Notes: a model not told the origin generated them from the sequence alone. A stretch of 32,066 bases of DNA from Ruminococcus sp. (GCA_023667165.1 JAMPAO010000014.1:1-32066); one strand, 5' to 3'; shown: positions 23,114 to 31,808, counted from the stretch's first letter. Numbers and translations are program-made.

Positions 23114-23833
23114 ATGGCAAAAACAGTCCTTATAACCGGAGCCTCCGGAGGCATCGGCGGCGAATGCGCGCGTGAATTCGCAAAAGCAGGCTATAACGTG
23201 GCTGCGGTTTATTTCAATAACCGTAACGCCGCCCTCTCGCTGAAAGAGGAAACCGGCTGCGAAATATTCCGCTGCAATGCCGCAGACTTCAAGGAAGCTC
23301 ATGCCGCCGTTTCGTCCGTTTCGGACATTTTCGGAGGCGCGGACGTTCTGATAAATAACGCGGGAATGGCAAGACAGGCGCTTTTCTCCGACATAACAGA
23401 GGAAATGTGGGACGAAATGTTCGCCGTAAACGTCAAAAGCGTATATAATTTCACCCATGCCGCCCTGCCATATATGATACGCCGAAAGTACGGACGGATA
23501 ATCAATATCTCCTCCATGTGGGGGCAGTGCGGAGCGTCCTGCGAGGTGGACTATTCCGCGTCCAAGGCGGCGGTCATAGGCTTTACAAAGGCGCTTGCCA
23601 AGGAAACGGGACTGTCGGGAGTCACGGTCAACTGTATCGCCCCGGGAGTAATAGACACGCCCATGAACCGCCTGCTTGACGACGGCGTCATGGAGTCGCT
23701 GAAAGAGGAAACGCCCGTAAACCGCATAGGCACTCCCTATGATATCGCCCGCACCGCCCTTTTTCTCGCAGACGAACGCGCCGATTTCATTACCGGTCAG
23801 GTAATAGGCGTAAACGGCGGCTTTGTGATCTGA
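23114..23833 (+). CDS. Short-chain dehydrogenase/reductase, FabG-like
   Basis: The 239-residue NAD(P)H-dependent oxidoreductase has the cofactor motif TGASGGIG (8-15), NNAG (81-84), a catalytic serine at about 133-134 (NISSMWG), and Y147 with K151 in DYSASKAA. It ends in VIGVNGGFVI as usual for the classical family. It may be a 3-oxoacyl-ACP reductase, but many SDRs share this pattern and no fatty-acid genes are adjacent. AAGGAG at 23101-23106 fixes the ATG at 23114. It follows YfhO by 36 nt and may be co-transcribed. Confidence 0.9.
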   Translation: MAKTVLITGASGGIGGECAREFAKAGYNVAAVYFNNRNAALSLKEETGCEIFRCNAADFKEAHAAVSSVSDIFGGADVLINNAGMARQALFSDITEEMWDEMFAVNVKSVYNFTHAALPYMIRRKYGRIINISSMWGQCGASCEVDYSASKAAVIGFTKALAKETGLSGVTVNCIAPGVIDTPMNRLLDDGVMESLKEETPVNRIGTPYDIARTALFLADERADFITGQVIGVNGGFVI

Positions 23834-23862
23834 CCCGGCATTCCGCGGACGCGGCGTTCGGA

Positions 23863-23898
23863 ACCTCTTACTTCTTACCTCTTAACCTCTTACCTCTA
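23863..23898 (+). repeat. Short tandem heptamer repeats
   Basis: Five consecutive units of the form ACCTCTT (with variants ACTTCTT, ACCTCTTA and ACCTCTA) fill the gap between the dehydrogenase and the exporter genes. Each unit on the minus strand reads AAGAGGT. Confidence 0.8.
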
Positions 23899-23921
23899 AT
23901 AAGCAAAGGCGGTCGATAATC

Positions 23922-24677
23922 ATGACAGAGATACAGCTAATAGAAATATGCTCGGAAATAGCCTGTATGCTTATCTCCTACGGAGCGGAGATATACCGCA
24001 CCGAGGACACCGTGCGCAGGATATGCGCCGCCTACGGCTATGAGAACGCGGAGATATACACCACCCCCGCCAATTTCATCATTACCGTCAAGGATAAAAA
24101 CGGAATACCCCTTACCGATACCCGTTCGGTCAAGGGCAGGGAAACCAACCTTGACCGCGTGGGAAAGCTCAACGAGCTCTCCCGCTTCATCTGCGCGCGC
24201 AGACCGAGCGCGGATACTGTTTTCAAGCGTATAGAAGCAGTCAAGGCAAGACCCGTCTACAGCAATGCCGTAATATATATAAGCTATCTGGTGGTAGGCG
24301 GAGCGTTTACCGTCTTTTTCGGCGGAGGAGCCGCCGAGGCGCTGTTCGGTGCGATCCTTGCGCTGATCATACGGTTTGTCGAAACAGCTCTTTCCAAGGT
24401 CAATGCCAGCACGTTTCTCAACGCGGTGGTATGCTCCATGGTCATCTCGCTGCTGGCGGTGGGAATAAGCGAAATAGGCTTCGTTCCCAAGTTCGACAAA
24501 ATGATAATCGGAGCGTATATGACCCTTGTCCCGGGAGTGGCCATGACAAACTGCATGAGAGATTTTATTTCCGGCGATTTTCTTTCGGGGTTATATACCA
24601 TGACCGAGGCGCTGCTCACGGCGGCTGGAATGGCGGTCGGAGCGGGATCGGCGGTGGCGGCGGTAATAAAGCTGTAA
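23922..24677 (+). CDS. ThrE-type amino acid exporter, YjjP-like subunit (DUF1212)
   Basis: The 251-residue membrane protein is one half of a split threonine/serine exporter. A soluble N-terminal domain of about 110 residues carries the conserved LISYGAEIYRTEDTVRRIC and YTTPANFIIT. It is followed by about five membrane helices with TLVPGVAMTNCMRDFISGDFL near the end. The relation to YjjP is clear from this layout. The ribosome site is weak (AAAGGCGG, about 10 nt). The second half of the exporter follows 19 nt later, so the pair is co-translated. The transported substrate is inferred from the family. Confidence 0.9.
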   Translation: MTEIQLIEICSEIACMLISYGAEIYRTEDTVRRICAAYGYENAEIYTTPANFIITVKDKNGIPLTDTRSVKGRETNLDRVGKLNELSRFICARRPSADTVFKRIEAVKARPVYSNAVIYISYLVVGGAFTVFFGGGAAEALFGAILALIIRFVETALSKVNASTFLNAVVCSMVISLLAVGISEIGFVPKFDKMIIGAYMTLVPGVAMTNCMRDFISGDFLSGLYTMTEALLTAAGMAVGAGSAVAAVIKL

Positions 24678-24696
24678 GAAAGGAAGTGCGGGCTTC

Positions 24697-25209
24697 TTGG
24701 ATATTGTAAACGATATGGTGATCCCCTGTCTGTGCAGCTTCGTTGCCTGCTGCGCGTTCGGAGTACAGTTCAATATACGTCCGGGACATCTGATAGCGGC
24801 GTCCGTAGGCTCTCTTGTAAGCCAGCTCATCTTCTCTCTCACGGAAATGTGGGGTTACAGCAATATAAAGTGCTGCTTTATCGCCGCCGCAGCAGTGGCG
24901 GTCTATTCCGAGGCAATGGCAAGATTCTGCAAAGCGCCCGTCAATATGTACCTGATCGTCGGCATGATCCCCCTTGTGCCCGGCGGACTTATCTACTACA
25001 CCATGATCGCCCTGATGACGGGCGACAACGAAACGTTCCTTGACCGCGCGGTGGACGCCTTCAGCGCGGCGGGCGCGATAGCAATGGGTATCTTCGCCGT
25101 TTCCTCCGCCGTGAGGATAGGAGCGGATCTGATAAAGCAGAGCGGAAAAAAATACAGGCAGAGCATAAAAAACCTGTCCTCCAAAAACGGAGATGTGAAA
25201 AAATTCTGA
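24697..25209 (+). CDS. ThrE-type exporter, YjjB-like subunit (DUF3815)
   Basis: The 170-residue membrane protein is the second half of the exporter. Four or five helices are visible, with the conserved GVQFNIRPGHLI, the MIPLVPGGLIYYTM segment and a basic C-terminal tail. The start is uncertain: TTG at 24697 has AAGGA about 12 nt upstream, while an ATG at 24715 is also possible. The TTG keeps the full first helix. It probably works with the protein at 23922. Confidence 0.85.
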   Translation: MDIVNDMVIPCLCSFVACCAFGVQFNIRPGHLIAASVGSLVSQLIFSLTEMWGYSNIKCCFIAAAAVAVYSEAMARFCKAPVNMYLIVGMIPLVPGGLIYYTMIALMTGDNETFLDRAVDAFSAAGAIAMGIFAVSSAVRIGADLIKQSGKKYRQSIKNLSSKNGDVKKF

Positions 25210-25225
25210 AATACGGTGAAATATT

Positions 25226-26449
25226 ATGAATATATCAAACAGAAGCTACCCCCTGATAACCGTGAGCGAAAGGTGCAGAAAGCGCACCGCCGACGGCCAC
25301 CCCTGGATATACGACAATGAGATCGTGTCGGCGGAGGAAACCGAAAACGGCGGACTTGCGGACGTTGTGAGCGAAAAAAAACGTTACATAGGCACAGGCT
25401 TTTTCAATTCAAATTCCAAAATAAGGGTAAGGCTCATCTCCCGAAACGCCAACGATACCTTTGACGAGGATTTTTTCCGCCGCCGCCTGCAATACGCCTA
25501 CGATTACAGAAAAACCGTCATGACGCGGGAGGATATGAACGCCTGCCGCCTTATTTTCGGAGAAAGCGACGGTTTCCCGGGACTTACGGTCGATAAATTC
25601 GGCTCTCTCCTTTCCGTGCAGATACTTTCCCTCGGCACGGAAAAAAGGCGGGATATCATTCTCCCCGCCCTCGCCGATATGCTTAAAAAAGACGGCTGCG
25701 ATATAAAGGGCATATACCTGAGAAACGATGTAAATATCCGCGCCTTGGAGGGAATGAACGAGGAAAAAGGCTGGTATATCCGCGAAAGCGGTACCTCTCC
25801 CGTGACCGTCATAACCGAAAACGGCATAAAATATTACGTTGACGTTGAAAACGGACAGAAAACGGGGTTTTTCCTCGACCAGAAATACAACCGCCGAGCT
25901 GCGGCAGCCGTAAGCGCGGGCAAAAACGTAATAGACTGCTGCACCCATACAGGCTCGTTCGCCCTTAACTGCGCCGCAGCGGGAGCGGCTCACGTCACGG
26001 CGGTTGACGCGTCGGAAAGCGCAGTGGAGAACGCCCGTTCAAACGCCGCCCTGAACGGTCTTGAGAATAAGGTGGATTTTGTCAAAGCAGACGTGTTCGA
26101 TTTCCTGAAAAACCGCCTCGAGGCTCATGACAAAAGCGCCGATCATATTATCCTCGATCCGCCCGCCTTTACCAAATCGAGAAAGACCGTAGGCAACGCC
26201 AGAAACGGCTATCTGGAGCTTAACACCCTTGCCATGCGGCTTCTCCCCAGAGGAGGATATCTTTCCACCGCCTCCTGCTCCCATTTCATGACCGAGCCGC
26301 TTTTCGAGCAGACGCTAAGGGACGCCGCAAGGGCGGCGGGAGTCGAGCTGCGCCTGACGGAAATGCGCCGCCAGTCGCCGGATCACCCCATAATGCTGAG
26401 CATTCCAGAAACCCGTTATCTTAAATTCTGCCTGCTGCAAATAATATGA
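25226..26449 (+). CDS. SAM-dependent rRNA methyltransferase, RlmI-like
   Basis: This enzyme of 407 residues is of the class I rRNA large-subunit methyltransferase family (RlmI/YccW type, 5-methylcytosine). The N-terminal PUA-like domain begins with SERCRKRTADGHPWIYDNEI, the central part has FGESDGFPGLTVDKFG, and the Rossmann domain starts at NGQKTGFFLDQK with IDCCTHTGSFAL and the motif IV segment LDPPAFTK. It ends in SHFMTEPLF and a C-terminal ILSIPETRYLK-like tail. The ATG at 25226 follows the exporter by 16 nt. Which rRNA base is modified is inferred. Confidence 0.9.
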   Translation: MNISNRSYPLITVSERCRKRTADGHPWIYDNEIVSAEETENGGLADVVSEKKRYIGTGFFNSNSKIRVRLISRNANDTFDEDFFRRRLQYAYDYRKTVMTREDMNACRLIFGESDGFPGLTVDKFGSLLSVQILSLGTEKRRDIILPALADMLKKDGCDIKGIYLRNDVNIRALEGMNEEKGWYIRESGTSPVTVITENGIKYYVDVENGQKTGFFLDQKYNRRAAAAVSAGKNVIDCCTHTGSFALNCAAAGAAHVTAVDASESAVENARSNAALNGLENKVDFVKADVFDFLKNRLEAHDKSADHIILDPPAFTKSRKTVGNARNGYLELNTLAMRLLPRGGYLSTASCSHFMTEPLFEQTLRDAARAAGVELRLTEMRRQSPDHPIMLSIPETRYLKFCLLQII

Positions 26450-26479
26450 CCGCAGAGCTTTGAAAGGGAGAGAGAAAAA

Positions 26480-26509
26480 ATGAGCCGCCCGAACAACAGC
26501 CTCGGGTAA
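26480..26509 (+). CDS. Possible nine-codon micro-ORF
   Basis: ATG AGC ... GGG TAA encodes only nine residues (MSRPNNSLG) and is preceded by a good ribosome site AAAGGGAG 9 nt upstream. It lies between the methyltransferase and the convergent mnmA. It may be a gene relic whose later part was lost, or a chance match; no homology can be judged at this length. Confidence 0.2.
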   Translation: MSRPNNSLG

Positions 26510-26540
26510 GTATAATAGATATCAAACCTCAGGGTAAGCT

Positions 26541-27623
26541 TTACGCTTCACCCTGCGTAATTATCCCTCCCCCCAGTACAACGTCCCCGCTGTAAAAAAC
26601 GCAGGCTTGTCCCGGGGCGGGATTTTTAGCGGTTTCCTCAAAAACCACCCTTGTAAGTCTCTTTTCGTTTTCCGGATAAACCACCGCGTCCTGTTCCCTT
26701 GCGCCGTACCGTATTTTCACCTGCGCCCGCGTCGGAGCCGTCAAAGGAACGCCGGAAATAATATTCACTTCCCGCAGAAATATCTCCTTTTTTTCAAGCT
26801 CTCTTTCCGAAAGAGTGACCGTATTGTCCGCAGGATTTTTAGCCGTCACATAAACGGGTCTGCCCGCAGCGATCCCCAGTCCCCGCCGCTGACCGACGGT
26901 AAAGCGGATTATCCCTCCGTGCCTGCCCATTATCTCCCCGCTTTCGCTTATAAAATCCCCCTTTTGGGGAGCGTACCCCGTGTATCTTTCAATAAAAGCG
27001 GCGTGATCGCCGTCGGGTACGAAGCAAATATCCTGACTGTCCTTTTTTCGGGCGTTCACAAGACCGTTTTCCTCGGCAAGCCTGCGTATCTCGGACTTTT
27101 CCATGCCGTAAAGAGGGAAAAGGGTGTGAGCAAGCTGATCCTGATCCATACCGTAAAGCACATAGGTCTGATCCTTTCTCCTGTCCGACGGCCGCAGAAG
27201 CGTATATTTCCCGTCGCTCCGTCCTATATCGGCGTAATGCCCCGTTGCGATAAAGTCGAACCCCAGCAGACGCGCCCTTTGGAGCATAAGTCCGAATTTC
27301 ATATGCCTGTTGCACAGTATGCAGGGATTGGGCGTTTCTCCGTTTATGTAGCTCTCCGCAAAGGGGCGCATAACGTGCTTTCCGAATTCATCGGTAAAAT
27401 TAAGGGTAATGTGTTCAATGCCTATTTTCCTGCAAACGCTTTTGGCGTCGCTTACATCGTCAAGACTGCAGCAGCCGCTTTCGGGAAAGCTCCCGCCCAA
27501 AACGGAATTATCGTAAAGCCGCATCGTGCAGCCCCAGACCTCATAGCCGCCGTTTTTAAGCAGCAAAGCGGCGGCGGAGCTGTCCACTCCCCCGCTCATG
27601 CCTACAAGAACCTTTTTACTCAT
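26541..27623 (-). CDS. mnmA: tRNA 2-thiouridylase MnmA
   Basis: The 360-residue enzyme thiolates uridine 34 of Lys, Glu and Gln tRNAs, using sulfur from a cysteine desulfurase relay. Motifs: the PP-loop SGGVDSS (10-16), the catalytic cysteine in NPCILCN (about 104), the second cysteine in DSQDICFVPDGD (about 200), and the GQRRGLG and ARKKDSQ segments. The ATG at 27623 overlaps the previous gene by 8 nt, so it is translated from the same transcript. A hairpin with CAGGGT/ACCCTG arms (26530-26535 with 26550-26555) overlaps its 3' end. Confidence 0.95.
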   Translation of the reverse strand: MSKKVLVGMSGGVDSSAAALLLKNGGYEVWGCTMRLYDNSVLGGSFPESGCCSLDDVSDAKSVCRKIGIEHITLNFTDEFGKHVMRPFAESYINGETPNPCILCNRHMKFGLMLQRARLLGFDFIATGHYADIGRSDGKYTLLRPSDRRKDQTYVLYGMDQDQLAHTLFPLYGMEKSEIRRLAEENGLVNARKKDSQDICFVPDGDHAAFIERYTGYAPQKGDFISESGEIMGRHGGIIRFTVGQRRGLGIAAGRPVYVTAKNPADNTVTLSERELEKKEIFLREVNIISGVPLTAPTRAQVKIRYGAREQDAVVYPENEKRLTRVVFEETAKNPAPGQACVFYSGDVVLGGGIITQGEA

Positions 27624-28266
27624 ACCTGTTTCTCCCCGTTATTTTCACGATAAGCCGCGTAATGACCGCAGCCGCCAGAGCGGTGGGTATCGGCGACTGA
27701 AGATACCTGAATATCACCGCCGTAAGGCTCCCGCGAACAAACATCCTCAGCCATATGACCGCCGCGGGGATAATGATGAATACGCTGCCCATCTGTATGA
27801 TCTGTACCCGCAGCAGGGATCGGTTCTTCCGCAGATAGTTCATCGAGATCATATTTATCGCCGCCGCAAGCACCACCGATATCAGCAGCGCGGGGATATA
27901 CACGTCAAAACCGAACATAAACCTTCTCATAAGCTCCGTGCCCACAGCCGCCCAGTAAAACACGCCGAAGAGCGCCGACGGAGCAATATCCCTCGCAAAC
28001 AGCACGGCGCCGCCCCTTTTGAAGTATTTCAAGGGAATGTCGGAAAATACGACAATGCTGCTTTCCGTGATATTTTTCACAATGGAAACCTCCGTCACGC
28101 CGCCGTCCTCATCGGTTCTGCGGTAGACCTGCTTCATAGAGCCGTCCTTTTCAAAAACGGCGTTATCCTTTTCAAAGCCTTTCAGCTTTTTGTCGAGAAA
28201 CGCCTCTGTTTCGGCATATTTTTCATTTCTCGGCAGATTTGATATCAGATATCCGTATTGAGCCAT
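27616..28266 (-). CDS. Membrane protein of unknown function
   Basis: This 216-residue protein is not recognised. An N-terminal soluble part of about 80 residues carries many charged residues and no signal peptide. It is followed by about four membrane helices (around 88-108, 122-142, 155-173 and 185-205) and a basic end RLIVKITGRNRYE. It overlaps mnmA and follows the HAD gene by 60 nt, so it belongs to the same operon. Context offers no function beyond co-expression with translation-linked genes. Confidence 0.75.
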   Translation of the reverse strand: MAQYGYLISNLPRNEKYAETEAFLDKKLKGFEKDNAVFEKDGSMKQVYRRTDEDGGVTEVSIVKNITESSIVVFSDIPLKYFKRGGAVLFARDIAPSALFGVFYWAAVGTELMRRFMFGFDVYIPALLISVVLAAAINMISMNYLRKNRSLLRVQIIQMGSVFIIIPAAVIWLRMFVRGSLTAVIFRYLQSPIPTALAAAVITRLIVKITGRNRYE

Positions 28267-28326
28267 TGTCTTCTTCCTTTCATGCCGATATGATGCTTCA
28301 TATCGGAATATGCATAAATACGTCCG

Positions 28327-28977
28327 TTATCCGAATTTCCCGATAAGCTCCTTAAAGCTGCTCACCCTGATATGAGTACAGTCCTTCAGCCTCTCGAAAT
28401 CTCCGAAATATCCGCTGTCCGCGCCGATGGTGTAAAAGCCGTTGTTAAAGGCGGCCGCGGCGGCATGGGGGGAATCCTCCGCCACAGCGGTATTTTCGGG
28501 AAGCGTCCCCATTCTTTCCGCGCACATAAAGAATATCCGAGGATCGTCCTTGCCGGACCCCGCCTCGTCGGAGGTTATGATAAAATCGAGCATATCCAGT
28601 ATGCCGTTATTTTCAAGCACGCCCTCTGCCAGCTCGCGGCTGTTGGACGTGGCGGCGCACATATGAACGCCCCTGCCTCGGCAGTACTCCATAAATTCCC
28701 CGACATAGGGCATAAGCGCGATCTCACGGAAATATTTGTCCCGCACGATATCGGTGATCTCCGCCGCAATGCTTTCCGGACTGTCGGCAAACCCGAACCG
28801 CTCCTTCAGATAACGGGAGGCGGACATAAAATGCATGGGTTTCATGGCAAGGGAAACATCCCTTGTCCAGACCTTTCCCCGCCTTTCAAGGAATATCCTG
28901 TCGGCGTCCTCCCACACGCCCATGCTGTCGGTGAGAGTGCCGTCAATGTCGAAAATGACCGCTTCGATTTTTTTCAT
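28327..28977 (-). CDS. HAD-family phosphatase, beta-phosphoglucomutase-like
   Basis: The 216-residue hydrolase has HAD motif I DIDGTLTDS (nucleophile D10, acid D12), motif II around AATSNSRELAEG, motif III lysine in EAGSGKDDPRIFF and motif IV AVAEDSPHAA. The helical cap fits the beta-phosphoglucomutase or phosphoglycolate phosphatase subclass; the substrate cannot be told. The ATG at 28977 (with AAAGGA upstream) is preferred over the ORF start at 28992. It lies between the HD protein and the membrane protein genes. Confidence 0.9.
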   Translation of the reverse strand: MKKIEAVIFDIDGTLTDSMGVWEDADRIFLERRGKVWTRDVSLAMKPMHFMSASRYLKERFGFADSPESIAAEITDIVRDKYFREIALMPYVGEFMEYCRGRGVHMCAATSNSRELAEGVLENNGILDMLDFIITSDEAGSGKDDPRIFFMCAERMGTLPENTAVAEDSPHAAAAAFNNGFYTIGADSGYFGDFERLKDCTHIRVSSFKELIGKFG

Positions 28978-29111
28978 GGCAGATCCTTTCATATCAGCTT
29001 TTCGGAGGCAAGCCGCAGGAAACGGGAAACCTTGATCCCTCGGTCTGTATGTACCCGCCTGCCCTGCCGCTTTTCTCCGTTCGGGGTATTTTACGTTTTG
29101 CTCCGAATATT

Positions 29112-29597
29112 TTACAGGTATAAATTTTCGGCGAGCATTTTCCCCGTTTGCGTCTTAAACAGCTTTTCAACGGCGGATCTTACGGCGTCCTTTCCCATTG
29201 AGTCCTCATAGAAATTCACCAAAAAATCAGCCTCTGTCAATATCTGCCAATCGGCGGAATCAATGTCCTTATAGGTATGGTGATGCGATACAAGAAAGCA
29301 GACCCGTTCGGTCAGGGCGTTGTCCGCCCCAAGCGCCGTCAGTATCTCCCGCGCAATGGGAGCGCCTTCCTTTTCCTGATATTTTCCCGGGCAAGAGCCG
29401 TATTTCCGTTCGCATTCATGTATGCCGATGTCGTGCAGTACCGCCGCCGTTTCAATTATTTCCGCAGTCTGCGGATCGATGTTTTCTCCGTCGGCTATCA
29501 TTTTCGCAAACTCATGCACTTTTATAAAATGGTGTATTCTCTGCGGGTCGCCCTTATCGTATTCGACCGCAGCCAAAATTACTTTGTTAATGTTCAT
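29112..29597 (-). CDS. HD-domain phosphohydrolase
   Basis: This 161-residue protein has the metal-binding HD pattern: a first histidine at about 22-23 (RIHHFIKVHEF), the H55-D56 doublet in AAVLHDIGIHECE, and the later SHHH cluster at about 103-106. A conserved aspartate follows in LTEADFLVN. It is expected to hydrolyse phosphate esters, possibly nucleotides. GGAGAGG precedes the ATG at 29597. It lies 44 nt behind the ABC-F gene. Confidence 0.9.
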   Translation of the reverse strand: MNINKVILAAVEYDKGDPQRIHHFIKVHEFAKMIADGENIDPQTAEIIETAAVLHDIGIHECERKYGSCPGKYQEKEGAPIAREILTALGADNALTERVCFLVSHHHTYKDIDSADWQILTEADFLVNFYEDSMGKDAVRSAVEKLFKTQTGKMLAENLYL

Positions 29598-29641
29598 ACG
29601 ATCCTCTCCGCTTCAAAACGTAATTTCGGGCGCGCCTCACC

Positions 29642-31612
29642 CTAACCTGTCTGTTCGCTGAGCTCCAGCCATTCGTCGGAATATTCCGAGGACTGCTGCT
29701 TGAGCCGCTCGTATTCCCCGCATTTCTCGTTCATGAGCCGATAGTCGGCAGCAACCTCCGGAGAAGCTATCTCCTCCTGCACCAGAGCCATTTTTTCGTC
29801 CAGCTCCTCGATGAGCCGTTCAAGCTCTTTTATCCTGCCGCGCCTTTGGGCGTCCCTTGCCCGCTGCTCCTTTGAACGGTATGCGGCGTTCTTTTTCTCC
29901 TCCCGCTCGGATCTCAGTCTTTCCTGCTTCTCAGCCTCCGCAGCCGCCCTTTCACGCTCCGAGGCTTCACGGCGCTTTGCCATATAATCCTCGAAGCCGC
30001 CGTCGAATACGTTCAGACCCTCCGGAGTGATCTCGAATATCCTGCTGCACACCCTGCTCAGCAGATACCTGTCATGGGACACGAGCATGACCGTTCCGCC
30101 GTAATCGCAAAGAGCTTCTTCCAGGACCTCTTTCGCGTCAATGTCAAGGTGATTGGTAGGCTCGTCGAGTATGAGCACGTTGCCCCTTTCAAGCATCATA
30201 ACGGCAAATCCCAGCTTCGCCCTTTCCCCGCCGCTGATAACGCCCACCTGCTTGAAAACATTCTCTCCCGTGAATTTCACAAGTCCCAGCAGGCTCCTCA
30301 CCTGCTGCTCGGTCATGCCTCTGCGGCGGTCGTGTATCTCGTCTATGACGGTCTTGCTGAAGTCAAGCTGGGAATTTTCCTGATCGAAATAAGATATCTT
30401 GACATTTTTTGTCCATTCTGCGGTGCCATGTGAAACAAATGTTCCACGTGGAACATTTGCGCTTCCTCCCACAGCCTTGAGAAGCGTGGTTTTTCCGATC
30501 CCGTTTGCTCCCACAATGCCGATCTTATCCCCCCGCCTGACGGTAAAAGAAATGTTATCCGCAAGCTTTTTGTCCCCCGCTTTAAGTCCCATATTTTTTA
30601 CCGTGAGAACGTCCAGCGGCGGCTCGTAATCGTATTCGAAGCGTATTTTTGCCCTTTTTTCACCGGTGACGGGTTTTTCCAGCAGCTCCATTGCCTCCAG
30701 CTTTTTCACCCTGCTTTTTGCCATTGCCGAGGTGGTGGCTCGGACGATATTTCGGTCGACAAAGTCCTGTAATTTGGCAATTTCTTCCTGTTGAGCCTCG
30801 TATTCTTTCATTCTCCGTTCCACGTCGGCGGCTTTAAGCTCGGTGAACTTGCTGTAATTGCCTTTCCAGCGGCGCAGCCTTGTGCGCTCTATCTCACAGA
30901 TAGACGTGCAGATCTTATCCAGAAAATACCTGTCATGAGAAACAATAAGCAGCGCGCCCTTATAGGAGCAAAGATAATCCTCCAGCCAGACGACCGTATC
31001 GAAATCCAAATGGTTGGTAGGCTCGTCAAGTATAAGCAGGCGGGGATTTTCAAGCAGCAGCCTTGCCATGGCAAGACGGGTCTTTTCTCCTCCGCTGAGA
31101 GTGGATATGACGCGGCCGTAGGTTTCGGAGGGGAATCCCATGCCGTTGAGCACCGTCTTTATCCGAACGTCGATATTATAGCCGTCCTTTGCCTCGAAAA
31201 GGGCGTTTTTCCTGTCGTATTCCCTGCTTATCAGCTCGAAGCGTTCACGGTCCTCATGCACCTCCGGCTTTGACATTTCAAGCTCCAGCCGCCGCATTTC
31301 CTCCTGCGCCTCAAGAAGATCGGAAAACACCGACAGCATTTCCTCCATTACCGTGGAGGATCTGTCGAGTCCCGAGTTCTGCTCCAGAAAGCCTATGCTC
31401 GAATCCCTGACCGAGGAAAACACGGGGATATTCGGCTCGGGCTGCGTTTCATACTCCTCCTTGCCGGTAATGATCCTGAGCAGAGTGGATTTGCCGCAGC
31501 CGTTTATACCCACAAGTCCTATCCTGTCCCCGTCCTCTACGGTGAGGGACACATTGTCCAGGACGGTTTTCCCGTTGTAGATCTTCGATATATTTTCCAT
31601 TGACAATATCAT
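29642..31612 (-). CDS. ABC-F family ATPase (ribosome-associated)
   Basis: The 656-residue protein has two nucleotide-binding domains and no membrane part, as in ABC-F translation factors (Uup, EttA and YdiF types). NBD1: Walker A GINGCGKST (about 35-43), signature LSGGEKTRLAMA and Walker B LLILDEPTNHLDFD. NBD2: GANGIGKTT, ISGGERAKLGFA and VLILDEPTNHLDID. The inter-domain linker is charged, and a C-terminal coiled coil (about 545-656) follows. NBD2 carries a segment (SANVPRGTFVSHG) that seems longer than in usual members and is the coding side of a parS-like palindrome. The start at 31612 has GGGAG upstream; 31600 is also possible. It may protect or regulate ribosomes; drug resistance is not shown. 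Confidence 0.93.
   Translation of the reverse strand: MILSMENISKIYNGKTVLDNVSLTVEDGDRIGLVGINGCGKSTLLRIITGKEEYETQPEPNIPVFSSVRDSSIGFLEQNSGLDRSSTVMEEMLSVFSDLLEAQEEMRRLELEMSKPEVHEDRERFELISREYDRKNALFEAKDGYNIDVRIKTVLNGMGFPSETYGRVISTLSGGEKTRLAMARLLLENPRLLILDEPTNHLDFDTVVWLEDYLCSYKGALLIVSHDRYFLDKICTSICEIERTRLRRWKGNYSKFTELKAADVERRMKEYEAQQEEIAKLQDFVDRNIVRATTSAMAKSRVKKLEAMELLEKPVTGEKRAKIRFEYDYEPPLDVLTVKNMGLKAGDKKLADNISFTVRRGDKIGIVGANGIGKTTLLKAVGGSANVPRGTFVSHGTAEWTKNVKISYFDQENSQLDFSKTVIDEIHDRRRGMTEQQVRSLLGLVKFTGENVFKQVGVISGGERAKLGFAVMMLERGNVLILDEPTNHLDIDAKEVLEEALCDYGGTVMLVSHDRYLLSRVCSRIFEITPEGLNVFDGGFEDYMAKRREASERERAAAEAEKQERLRSEREEKKNAAYRSKEQRARDAQRRGRIKELERLIEELDEKMALVQEEIASPEVAADYRLMNEKCGEYERLKQQSSEYSDEWLELSEQTG
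30440..30455. other. parS-like site inside the ABC-F gene
   Basis: TGTTCCACGTGGAACA is a perfect 16-bp palindrome and matches the ParB (Spo0J) binding site consensus TGTTNCACGTGNAACA. A neighbouring stretch 30422-30437 matches the related TGTTTCACGTGAAACA at 12 of 16 bases. The palindrome lies in NBD2 of the ABC-F gene. ParB sites are usually concentrated around oriC. Confidence 0.75.
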
Positions 31613-31741
31613 AATATTTCTCCCGTATTCCGTACAGCGTCCCCGAACCCGCCAAAACGCGTATAAAGCAGAGCTTTGATATATCGGACGGCATACCGCC
31701 GTTAAAGTACGCAAGCGCATTCCGAGGAGCTCCGCTGATTT

Positions 31742-31770
31742 ATTATAACATATTTTTATCCTAATTTCAA
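31742..31770 (-). promoter_or_regulatory. Promoter of the ABC-F operon
   Basis: On the minus strand TTGAAA (31765-31770) and a perfect TATAAT (31742-31747) are 17 bp apart. The leader to the chosen start is about 125 nt, and an in-frame ATG at 31720 with GGAG upstream lies within it. Confidence 0.75.
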
Positions 31771-31779
31771 CCATAACAC

Positions 31780-31808
31780 TTGCAAAAGCCGAAAAAATAT
31801 TATATAAT
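31780..31808 (+). promoter_or_regulatory. Promoter of the histidine phosphatase gene
   Basis: TTGCAA (31780-31785) and a perfect TATAAT (31803-31808) are 17 bp apart. It is divergent from the ABC-F promoter, with the two -35 boxes only 9 bp apart. Confidence 0.7.

Noticed and set aside
26607..27653. Long plus-strand ORF opposite mnmA
   Set aside because: mnmA is complete with all motifs; the opposite frame has none.
30829..30844. Second full parS at GTTCCACGTCGG
   Set aside because: Only about 10 of 16 bases fit and the right half is not conserved, so it was not counted as a site.
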